From NCBI RefSeq assembly GCF_007483665.1, contig NZ_ML660187.1, forward strand, positions 124,001 to 188,000: a DNA stretch of 64,000 nucleotides. The letters run 5' to 3'. Shown in pieces: positions 41,389-48,760 of the stretch. The notes under the pieces are model-generated. The model did no database searches. It saw nothing but the letters and a program-made list of their open reading frames with translations, and was not told where the DNA came from. The translations under genes and the position numbers were made by a program. This DNA comes from Catellatospora sichuanensis (lineage in GTDB: Bacteria; Actinomycetota; Actinomycetes; Mycobacteriales; Micromonosporaceae). The stretch's first letter is position 1. Each line of letters begins with the position of its first letter.

Positions 41389-41955
41389 TCAGTCGAAGAT
41401 CGCGTCGAGGTCGAGTCGGTAGGGGAACGGCACGGTGCCGCGCATCTCCCCCGACCGCTTCTCCTCGGCCTGGTAGCCGAACGGACTCGGTTGCGTGAGC
41501 ACCAGGAATTCCCGGGACCGCGAATCGATGATCCAGTATTCGGGGACACCGATCATGGCGTAGCCGTGGCGCTTGATCACCAGATCGTTGTTCGGATTGC
41601 TCGGAGACACCACCTCCACCACGAGATACGCCGCTGGCGGGGGGAGCGCAGGCAAAGGCCTGCCGAACAGGTCCGCGTCAAAGATCACTAAGTCCGGAAC
41701 GAAATAGGAGGTGCCATCCTCGCGGAGCACTCCGATGCCCTCGCTCACCGCGAACGCTTCGGGCGCCTGCCGGTCAAGGCTTCGGCGCAGCCGGAACACC
41801 AGGCCGGCATGCGGCAGCGGGGGCTGGGGCGTCACGAGCAGGCTCCCGTCATAAATCTCGTACCGGTAGCCGTCGTCAGGAGTGTCGAGCAGGTCCTCGA
41901 ACTGCCAAGCGCGCGGCGGCTGAGGCCGGAGCAGCGGATGGGTCATCGTTGTCAC
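41389..41955 (-). CDS. Uma2 family (DUF820) putative endonuclease
   Basis: A 188-residue protein of the PD-(D/E)XK nuclease superfamily. The Uma2 signature is visible as YEIYDGSLLVTPQPPLPH, YFVPDLVIFDADLF with the metal-binding Asp, LVVEVVSPSNPNNDLVIKRHGY with Glu and Lys, and GVPEYWIIDSRSREF, cited by segments. Uma2 proteins are very numerous in actinomycetes and cyanobacteria and their role is largely unknown. ATG at 41955 is the family-typical start. It stands alone, convergent with the sugar transferase. Confidence 0.88.
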   Translation of the reverse strand: MTTMTHPLLRPQPPRAWQFEDLLDTPDDGYRYEIYDGSLLVTPQPPLPHAGLVFRLRRSLDRQAPEAFAVSEGIGVLREDGTSYFVPDLVIFDADLFGRPLPALPPPAAYLVVEVVSPSNPNNDLVIKRHGYAMIGVPEYWIIDSRSREFLVLTQPSPFGYQAEEKRSGEMRGTVPFPYRLDLDAIFD

Positions 41956-42141
41956 CCGTCCTCTCTATCGGTGCCCGTGTGACATCTCCAGAGTGCAGCA
42001 CGAATCCACGGTGAGGAAGCTTCCCCAGGTCAAATGAAGGACGCTGCGCGTGGGGTGCAGGGCACTCGAACCAGAGCCGCGCACAAGTCCTTCACAACTG
42101 GGGCTGAGGATCCGCACAGCTGACCGCTACAGTCCCTGGTC

Positions 42142-42819
42142 ATGAGTGAACGTCGCGTCCTGGTGGTGGAGGACGATCCCACCATCGCCGGGTCGGTGAT
42201 CGCCCGGCTGCGAGCCGAGGGCTTCCAGGTCGCGCACGCCGGCACGGGTCCCGCCGCCGTGGAGGCCGCGGCCCGGCTCAAGCCCGACCTGATCGTGCTC
42301 GACCTGATGCTGCCCGGCTTCGACGGGCTGGAGGTCTGCCGCCGGGTGCAGGCGCAGCGCCCCGTGCCGGTGCTCATGCTCACCGCCCGCGACGACGAGA
42401 ACGACCTGCTGGTCGGGCTCGCCGTGGGCGCGGACGACTACCTCACCAAGCCGTTCTCGATGCGGGTGCTCGCCGCCCGGGTGCACGCGCTGCTGCGCCG
42501 GGCCGACCGGTCGACCGCGCCGGATGCGCCGCTCAAGCTGGGTCCCCTGGAGATCATCCGTGCGGAGCGCCGGGTCCGCCGGGACGGGGCCGAGGCGCAC
42601 CTCACCCCGACCGAGTACGACCTGCTGGTGTACCTCGCCGAGCGGCACCGGGCGGTGCTGCCGCGGGAGCGGCTGCTGGCCGAGATCTGGGGCTGGGCCG
42701 AGGGCTACGGCACCCGCACGGTCGATTCCCACATCAAGGCGCTACGCCGCAAGCTGGGTGCCGACCTGATCCGCACGGTGCACGGTGTCGGATACGCCCT
42801 GGAAGCCGAACCCACGTGA
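42142..42819 (+). CDS. OmpR-family response regulator
   Basis: A 225-residue regulator. Asp54 in LIVLDLMLPGFDG is the phospho-acceptor, with the acidic pair at 10-12, TARDDEND and the conserved Lys in LTKPFS. The winged-helix output domain has AHLTPTEYDLLVYLAE and TRTVDSHIKALRRKL. The stop codon overlaps the GTG of the kinase gene (GTGA), so the two are translationally coupled. The regulon is unknown, but the same run of genes continues with a DUF4173 membrane protein and an ABC exporter. Confidence 0.94.
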   Translation: MSERRVLVVEDDPTIAGSVIARLRAEGFQVAHAGTGPAAVEAAARLKPDLIVLDLMLPGFDGLEVCRRVQAQRPVPVLMLTARDDENDLLVGLAVGADDYLTKPFSMRVLAARVHALLRRADRSTAPDAPLKLGPLEIIRAERRVRRDGAEAHLTPTEYDLLVYLAERHRAVLPRERLLAEIWGWAEGYGTRTVDSHIKALRRKLGADLIRTVHGVGYALEAEPT

Positions 42820-43970
42820 TCGAACGCATTCTCGACTGGCTCACCCACCCCATGTACCGCGTGCTGGGGCCGCTGATCGTGCTGTCCAACCAGGCACTGG
42901 ACCGGCTGCCCCGGCCGCTGGACCCGTTCCGGTCGATCAAGCTGAAGCTGGCGATCCTGCTCGGCATCTCCGGCGCGACGGGCCTGGTGGTGTTCTGGGG
43001 CCGGCTCGGGTTCGTCAACTGGCCGGTCGCCATCTCCGCCGCCCTGGTCGGGCTGATCACGCTGCAGGTGCTGGCGCACGGCATGACCAAGCCGCTGCGC
43101 GAGATGACCGCGGCGGCGCGGGCGATGGCCCGTGGCGACTACAGCCGCCGGGTACGCGCCACGAGCCGCGACGAGGTGGGCGAGCTGGCCCGCGCGTTCA
43201 ACCTGATGGCGGCCGACCTCGCCGCCAGCGACCAGCAGCGGCGCGAGCTGATCGCGAACGTGTCGCACGAACTGCGTACGCCGATCACCGCATTGCACGG
43301 GGTGCTGGAGAACATCGTCGACGGCGTGAGCAGCGCCGATCCGGCGACGCTGCGCACCGCGCTGGCGCAGACCGAGCGGCTGTCCCGCCTGGTGACGGAG
43401 CTGCTGGACCTGTCGAAGGTCGACGCGGGCGCCGCGGCGCTGCGCCGGGTGCCGATGCCGGTCGCCGAGTTCCTGGCCAGGGTCGTGGCGGAGGCGAGCC
43501 TGAACGCGCCGGCGACCCGATTCCGGCTGCGCGACGTCGTCCCGCACACCATCAACGCCGACCCGGCGCGGCTGCACCAGGTCTTCGCGAACCTGCTGGA
43601 GAACGCCGCCCGGCACAGCCCGGCGGGCGGGCTGGTCACCGTCAGCGCCCGCCCGACCGGCACCCAGACTGTCTTCGAGGTGCTCGACCAGGGAGTGGGC
43701 ATCGCGCCTGCCCTCCGGGAGCGGGTCTTCGAGCGTTTCACCAGGGGCAAGAGCGCCGAGTCGTCCGACGGCGGCACGGGTCTCGGCCTCGCCATCGCCC
43801 GCTGGGCGGTGGAACTGCACCACGGCACGATCGCGATCGTCGACCCGCCCGGCGGGATCGGCTGCCGCGTCCGCATCACCCTGCCCCAGAAACCCGTACC
43901 TCATCAGTCGCCCGCAGAAGTCGGAGCCAACGATGTCAGACACCTCTCCGGACAACCCACCGCAGCCTGA
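42816..43970 (+). CDS. Sensor histidine kinase with minimal extracytoplasmic part
   Basis: A 384-residue kinase. Two closely spaced helices (about 48-66 and 71-90) leave almost no periplasmic loop, so it probably senses the membrane itself or a partner. A HAMP domain (HGMTKPLREMTAAARAM) precedes HisKA with the phosphorylated His in LIANVSHELRTPITALHG near residue 151, then the ATPase with NLLENAARHS, LDQGVGIAP and GGTGLGLAIARW. Its 3' end overlaps the next gene by 38 bp in another frame, unusually long for coupled genes. That gene encodes a membrane protein that may be such a partner. Confidence 0.93.
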   Translation: MIERILDWLTHPMYRVLGPLIVLSNQALDRLPRPLDPFRSIKLKLAILLGISGATGLVVFWGRLGFVNWPVAISAALVGLITLQVLAHGMTKPLREMTAAARAMARGDYSRRVRATSRDEVGELARAFNLMAADLAASDQQRRELIANVSHELRTPITALHGVLENIVDGVSSADPATLRTALAQTERLSRLVTELLDLSKVDAGAAALRRVPMPVAEFLARVVAEASLNAPATRFRLRDVVPHTINADPARLHQVFANLLENAARHSPAGGLVTVSARPTGTQTVFEVLDQGVGIAPALRERVFERFTRGKSAESSDGGTGLGLAIARWAVELHHGTIAIVDPPGGIGCRVRITLPQKPVPHQSPAEVGANDVRHLSGQPTAA

Positions 43971-45876
43971 CGAGCCGTCGCCACCTGCCGTGGAGTCGGC
44001 CGCCCCGGCGAAGAAGGCACCGGCCCGCAAGCGCACGCCGGCGAAGGCGGCCAAGGCCGCCGCCGCACCCGTCGCTGCCGAGGCGGAGCAGACCGGCACG
44101 GCCGCGGCCGCCACGGACGACGCTTCGAGCGGGGACGCCGCAGCAAGCACGCCGCAGGCGGTGGACGCGCCCGCGTCGGATGCGGGCACCTGGGCCGCAC
44201 CCGACGCGGTGGCCCCGTCGCCCGAACCGGCGGCTGAGGCGACGCCGACCCCGGCGACCACCGCCCCTGCGGCGACGGCTGCCGCACCCGCGGCGACCGC
44301 CGCACCCGTGGCGACCGCCGCGGTGCCGCCGCAGACGTATCCGGCCGACATGGCCCGGTTCTCGCCGCTGCCGCCGCCCCCGCCGGGCTTCCTGCAGACG
44401 CGCTGGCAAGGGCCCGACTACGCGGGCGGGCCGGCGGCCTGGATCGCAGCGCTGGTCGGCGGCCTGGCCACCGCGATCGCGCTGCCGCTGAGCCGTCCCG
44501 GCATCGGCTGGCTGCTGGTGGGCCTGGTCATGACGGGCGCGGTCTGGCACGCGGCGCGCTTCGGCCCGAAGCCGGACACCCGGATCGAGCGCTGGGTCCG
44601 GGTCGGCTGGGCGGTGCTCGCCGTGGCGCTGCTGGCCGTCGGCACCTTCCGCGACGCGGGCTGGCTGTACGTCTTCTGCGTGCTCGGCGCGTTGGCCTGC
44701 GGTTCGCTGGCGGTGGCCGGCGGGCACTCGGTCCGGGCCGTCGTGGTGGGCGCGCTGGCGCTGCCGCTGGCCTTCTTCCGGTCCATCCCGTGGCTGGCCA
44801 AGGGCGCGAGCTCGTGGCAGAAGACGCGGGAGAAGAGCGGCACCGCGGGCCGGATCGGCCTGTCGCTGATCGTGACGGTCGTACTGCTGGTCGTCTTCGG
44901 CGCGCTGTTCGCGTCGGCCGACCCGGCGTTCTCGAAGCTGCTGGGCGACATCCTGCCCGAGATCAACGCCCGCGCGATCTTCCGCGGTGTGCTGTACACC
45001 GTGATCGGCGGCCTGATCACCGCCGGTGCGATCTTCACTGTGCTGGCTCCGCCGGACCTGTCCGGGCTGGAGCGGCCCGCGACGCGGCGCATCGGCCGCA
45101 TCGAGGTCGCGCTGCCGCTGGGCGGCCTGGTGCTGCTGTTCGGCGCGTTCGTGGTGGTGCAGCTGCGCTTCTTCTTCGGTGACAAGAAGTACATCCAGGA
45201 CACCAGCGGGCTGACCTTCTCCGAGTACGCCGTGCAGGGCTTCGGCCAGCTGCTCGTGGTGACCATGCTGACCCTGGTCGTCATCGGCCTGGTGTCGCGC
45301 TGGGCGTCGAAGGAGACCCCGCAGGACCGGGTGCTGCTGCGCACCCTGCTCGGCGCGCTCGTGCTGCTGAGCATGGTGATCGTCGGCTCGGCGGTCTGGC
45401 GCATGTGGCTCTACCAGAACACCTACGGCTGGACCCGTGAGCGGCTGTTCTTCGGCTCGGTCGAGCTCTACCTGGGCGGCGTCCTCATCCTGATCGCGAT
45501 CGCCGGGTGGAAGCTGCGGGCCACGTGGTTCCCGCGGGCGGCGGTGGCGGGCTTCGCCGGCCTGCTGCTGTTCCTGGGCGCCGCGAACCCGGAGCACTTC
45601 ATCGCCGAGCAGAACGTCGAGCGCTTCCAGAAGATCGACTTCTGGTACCTGCGGGCACTGGGCCCGGACGCCGCACCGGCCCTGGCCCAGCTGCCGGAGC
45701 CGTACCGCAGCTGCGCCCTGAGCTGGATGATCCGCGACCTGGACGCCAACCCGGACCAGTGGTACTCCTGGAACCTCAGCCGCGCCCAGGCCGACGATCT
45801 GCTGGACAAGATCGAGGTCATGCCCGCCGGCCGGGCCTGCAACGAGTCCGAGAACCTCAACAACTCGCGCAAGTGA
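43933..45876 (+). CDS. DUF4173 domain multipass membrane protein with Ala/Pro-rich N-terminus
   Basis: A 647-residue protein. The first 155 residues are low-complexity and rich in Ala, Pro, Thr and Lys (SAAPAKKAPARKRTPAKAAK), presumably cytoplasmic. About a dozen membrane helices follow; DUF4173 motifs include FASADPAFSKLLGDILPEI and RFFFGDKKYIQDTSGLTFSEYAVQGFGQLL, cited by segments. The C-terminal 90 residues are soluble and hold two cysteines. The function of DUF4173 is unknown, though it is often found with two-component genes. It overlaps the kinase gene and is followed by an ABC exporter, so it may be a regulated target or a signalling partner. Confidence 0.85.
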   Translation: MSDTSPDNPPQPDEPSPPAVESAAPAKKAPARKRTPAKAAKAAAAPVAAEAEQTGTAAAATDDASSGDAAASTPQAVDAPASDAGTWAAPDAVAPSPEPAAEATPTPATTAPAATAAAPAATAAPVATAAVPPQTYPADMARFSPLPPPPPGFLQTRWQGPDYAGGPAAWIAALVGGLATAIALPLSRPGIGWLLVGLVMTGAVWHAARFGPKPDTRIERWVRVGWAVLAVALLAVGTFRDAGWLYVFCVLGALACGSLAVAGGHSVRAVVVGALALPLAFFRSIPWLAKGASSWQKTREKSGTAGRIGLSLIVTVVLLVVFGALFASADPAFSKLLGDILPEINARAIFRGVLYTVIGGLITAGAIFTVLAPPDLSGLERPATRRIGRIEVALPLGGLVLLFGAFVVVQLRFFFGDKKYIQDTSGLTFSEYAVQGFGQLLVVTMLTLVVIGLVSRWASKETPQDRVLLRTLLGALVLLSMVIVGSAVWRMWLYQNTYGWTRERLFFGSVELYLGGVLILIAIAGWKLRATWFPRAAVAGFAGLLLFLGAANPEHFIAEQNVERFQKIDFWYLRALGPDAAPALAQLPEPYRSCALSWMIRDLDANPDQWYSWNLSRAQADDLLDKIEVMPAGRACNESENLNNSRK

Positions 45877-45943
45877 CCCGCAGCCTGCCCGTCGCCTTTC
45901 ACGCGGGGCGACGGGCGGGCGTCGCGCGTCTACAGTCGGACGC

Positions 45944-46699
45944 GTGATCCCCGACAGCGCGTTCGCCCTTCAAGGGCTGGTCAAGAGGTTCGACACCAAG
46001 GTCGCCGTCGACGGCGTGGACCTGACGGTGCCGGCGGGCTCGTTCTTCGGCCTGCTCGGGCCGAACGGGGCCGGCAAGACCACCACCCTGTCCATGGCCG
46101 TCGGCCTGCTGCGCCCGGACGCCGGGCGGGCCCTGGTGCTCGGCCACGACGTGTGGCGCGACCCGGTCCAGGCCAAGTCGCTGATCGGCGTGATGCCCGA
46201 CGGCGTACGCCTCTTCGACCGCCTCGACGGCACCGAGCTGCTCACCTACCAGGGCCTGCTGCGCGGCATGGCGCCCGACGTCATCGACGCCCGGGTCACC
46301 GAGCTGCTGGACGTGCTGGCCCTGACCGACGCCGGGCGCACCCTCGTCATCGACTACTCGGCCGGCATGAAGAAGAAGATCGCGCTGGCCTGCGCGCTGC
46401 TGCACGCACCGCGGCTGCTGGTGCTCGACGAGCCGTTCGAGGCCGTGGACCCGGTCAGCGGCGCGGCCATCCGCGACATCCTCACCCGCTACGTCGCCGG
46501 CGGCGGCACCGTCATCTTCTCCAGCCACGTGCTGGAGGTGGTGGAGCGGCTGTGCACCCACGTCGCGATCATGGCGAACGGCCGGATCAGCGCGGTCGGC
46601 ACCCTCGACGAGGTGCGCGACGGCCGGACCCTGGAGGACGCGTTCGTCGCCGTGGTCGGCGGGCGCGTCTCGACCGGCTCGGAGCTGTCATGGCTCTGA
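45944..46699 (+). CDS. ABC transporter ATP-binding protein
   Basis: A 251-residue ATPase of an export-type ABC system. Walker A is LLGPNGAGKTTTLSM near residue 38, the signature is DYSAGMKKKIALACAL (an unusual form of LSGGQ, typical of this subfamily), Walker B LLVLDEPFEAVDP near 162 and the switch histidine in VIFSSHVLEVV. The start GTG at 45944 is 67 bp after the DUF4173 gene, and the stop overlaps the permease start by 10 bp, so it is coupled to the permease. The substrate is unknown. Confidence 0.93.
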   Translation: MIPDSAFALQGLVKRFDTKVAVDGVDLTVPAGSFFGLLGPNGAGKTTTLSMAVGLLRPDAGRALVLGHDVWRDPVQAKSLIGVMPDGVRLFDRLDGTELLTYQGLLRGMAPDVIDARVTELLDVLALTDAGRTLVIDYSAGMKKKIALACALLHAPRLLVLDEPFEAVDPVSGAAIRDILTRYVAGGGTVIFSSHVLEVVERLCTHVAIMANGRISAVGTLDEVRDGRTLEDAFVAVVGGRVSTGSELSWL

Positions 46700-48297
46700 C
46701 CTTCGTCCGCCTCAAGCTGCGTGTCCTGCGCAACGGCTTCCGCGGCCGCCCCGGCAAGGTGATCCTGTTCGTGATCGGCCTGCTCGCCGCGCTGTTCTAC
46801 GGCGCGATGGCAGCGCTGCTCTTCCTCGTCCCGTTCCTGCCCGACCCGCCCGACTTCGGCGCCGTGATCCCCGCGTTCGGCGGGACCGTCCTGGTACTCG
46901 GCTGGATCCTGATGCCCCTGGTCTGGTTCGGCGTGGACGAGACCCTGGAACCCGGCCGGTTCGCGCTGCTGCCGCTGCCCCGGGCGACGCTGCTGCGCGG
47001 CCTGCTGGTCGCCGCACTGCTCGGCGTGCCCGCGTTCGGCACGCTGCTGGCGACCTCGGGGCTGGCGATCGGCGCGGGCATGGCCGGGGGTCCGCTGCCC
47101 GCCCTGGTCGCGGCCGTCGGGGTGCTGCTCGGCCTGCTGCTGTGCGTGGTGGTGAGCCGGGCCGTGACCAGCGGCTTCTCCCGCGCGCTGCGGGCCCGGC
47201 GGACCCGTGACCTGGCCGCGGTGGTGCTCGCCGTACTCGCCGCGTCGCTGGGCCCGCTCCAGTACCTGCTCAGCTCCGGCGCGCAGCAGGTCGGCACCGC
47301 CCGGCTGACCGCGGTCGCCGACGTACTCGGCTGGACGCCGCTCGGCGCGCCCTACGTGGTGGGCCTCGACGCGGTGCACGGGCACTGGGCGGCGGTCGCG
47401 GCGCGGCTGGCCATCACGGTCGCGACGGTGCTGCTGCTGTTGTGGTGGTGGTCGAGTTCGCTGGAGTCGGCGATGCTCGGCACGTCCGGGGGCGGCGAGG
47501 TGCGCGTGCGGGCCGCCACCGGCACCCCGGTCGCCCGGTTCTTCGGGCGGACCCGCCGACCCCGCACCGCGTACGGCGCGATGGTGGTCCGCGAGCTGCG
47601 TTACTGGGTACGCGATGTGCGGCGGCGGGCCAGCCTGATCACGTTCGCGGTGATCGGGGTGTTCCTCCCGGTGGTCACGAACCTGGGTCCGAGCGCCGAC
47701 GGGAACATCGTCGCGCAGAGTGTGCACGGCGGCTCGATGGTGCTGGTCGGCGCGCTGGCCGGGCTCGGCATCGCGAACCAGTTCGGCTACGACGGCACGG
47801 CGTACGCGATGCACGTGGTGACCGGCGTGCCGGGCCGGGTGGAGCTGCGGGCCAGGGCGGTGGCGTACTCCTGGTACATCGTGCCGCTGCTGTTGGGTCT
47901 CGCCGTGCTCAACGCGGTGCTGCGCCGGGACTTGCTCCAGCTCCCGGTCATGTTCGGCACCCTGTTCGCGGCATACGGGACCGGGTTGGCCAGCGCGATG
48001 CACGCGTCCGTCTGGGCGGCGTACGCCCTGCCGGAGAACCAGAACCCGTTCGCGATCAACACGGGCACCGGCGTCGCGAAGAGTTTCCTGGCGATGGCCG
48101 CCTGGTTCGCCGGCATGGTGCTGGCGCTGCCGGTGCTGCTGCTGGTGCTGCTCGGCGGCACGGTCGGCGCGGCACTGGCGCTGCCGGTCGGACTCGCCTA
48201 CGCGGTGGGCGCGGTCTGGCTCGGGCTGATCACCGCGGGTGACATCCTCGACCACCGGCAACCCGAGCTGCTGGCGGCGATCACCCCACGGACATGA
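46690..48297 (+). CDS. ABC transporter permease (ABC-2 like, long form)
   Basis: A 535-residue membrane protein with about 12 helices in two similar halves; the first helix is at 25-48 (KVILFVIGLLAALFYGAM). A cytoplasmic loop between the halves has RTRRPRTAYGAMVVRELRYWVRDVRRR, cited in part. No substrate-binding or peptidase domain is present. The ATG at 46690 overlaps the ATPase gene by 10 bp. It is the last gene of a likely five-gene unit from the response regulator onward. Homologues of this length are common and mostly uncharacterised in actinomycetes. Confidence 0.88.
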   Translation: MALTFVRLKLRVLRNGFRGRPGKVILFVIGLLAALFYGAMAALLFLVPFLPDPPDFGAVIPAFGGTVLVLGWILMPLVWFGVDETLEPGRFALLPLPRATLLRGLLVAALLGVPAFGTLLATSGLAIGAGMAGGPLPALVAAVGVLLGLLLCVVVSRAVTSGFSRALRARRTRDLAAVVLAVLAASLGPLQYLLSSGAQQVGTARLTAVADVLGWTPLGAPYVVGLDAVHGHWAAVAARLAITVATVLLLLWWWSSSLESAMLGTSGGGEVRVRAATGTPVARFFGRTRRPRTAYGAMVVRELRYWVRDVRRRASLITFAVIGVFLPVVTNLGPSADGNIVAQSVHGGSMVLVGALAGLGIANQFGYDGTAYAMHVVTGVPGRVELRARAVAYSWYIVPLLLGLAVLNAVLRRDLLQLPVMFGTLFAAYGTGLASAMHASVWAAYALPENQNPFAINTGTGVAKSFLAMAAWFAGMVLALPVLLLVLLGGTVGAALALPVGLAYAVGAVWLGLITAGDILDHRQPELLAAITPRT

Positions 48298-48385
48298 CGG
48301 GTTAACCTACGAATCGTCGGCTCGTGGTGCAGCTCACCGAATAATCGTTGGAGTTAGGAGGGCTCCATGCGCTGTAATAGTGGGT

Positions 48386-48529
48386 ATGAGCATCATGAAG
48401 AAGATGCGGACGCGGAGCCGCAGCGCCGAGCAGATCCACCTCGAGCGCACCCATGCCGAGCGCGCGCAGCGTCGCCGCGCCGCGGAACTCGGTGACCCCA
48501 TGGCAGCCGTCTTCGTACGTCTGCACTGA
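48386..48529 (+). CDS. Possible 47-residue basic small protein
   Basis: The frame encodes MSIMKKMRTRSRSAEQIHLE and continues to MAAVFVRLH, a very basic, helical peptide. Upstream, AGGAGG at 48356-48361 is too far for this ATG and better placed for another ATG at 48367 in a different frame, whose product looks non-natural. A TAATAG at 48375-48380 six bases before the ATG could be a -10 box of a leaderless transcript. The frame's codon bias is good. Reality remains uncertain. Confidence 0.45.
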   Translation: MSIMKKMRTRSRSAEQIHLERTHAERAQRRRAAELGDPMAAVFVRLH

Positions 48530-48555
48530 GACTCTTCTCCTCCTCCAAGAGCGTT

Positions 48556-48591
48556 GCGGCCCCTGTCGCGCCATCCGGCGACAGGGGCCGC
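48556..48591. terminator. Hairpin, possible terminator
   Basis: A 14-bp stem GCGGCCCCTGTCGC / GCGACAGGGGCCGC (48556-48569 with 48578-48591) lies 27 bp past the small-protein stop. There is no T-run, so termination is only probable by stem strength. Confidence 0.6.
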
Positions 48592-48760
48592 GATGCGTCC
48601 GCGGTCGCGACAGGCCACCGACGTGAACCCACCTCCCGTATTCCGGTCGCGCGTGAGTACCGGTACGGTGGGCACGGCCGCCACCCCTCGGCTCATGACC
48701 CCTGCGTTCCTTCCGCATGGCGTCACCCAGGGCTGGCGAAAGAGAGGGAGGCGTGCGCGT

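Noticed and set aside
48367-48529. An alternative small frame after AGGAGG before the basic small protein
   Set aside because: The ribosome-binding site is well placed, but the product is of unnatural composition (Arg, Pro, His-rich) and runs past the neighbouring stop without conserved features.
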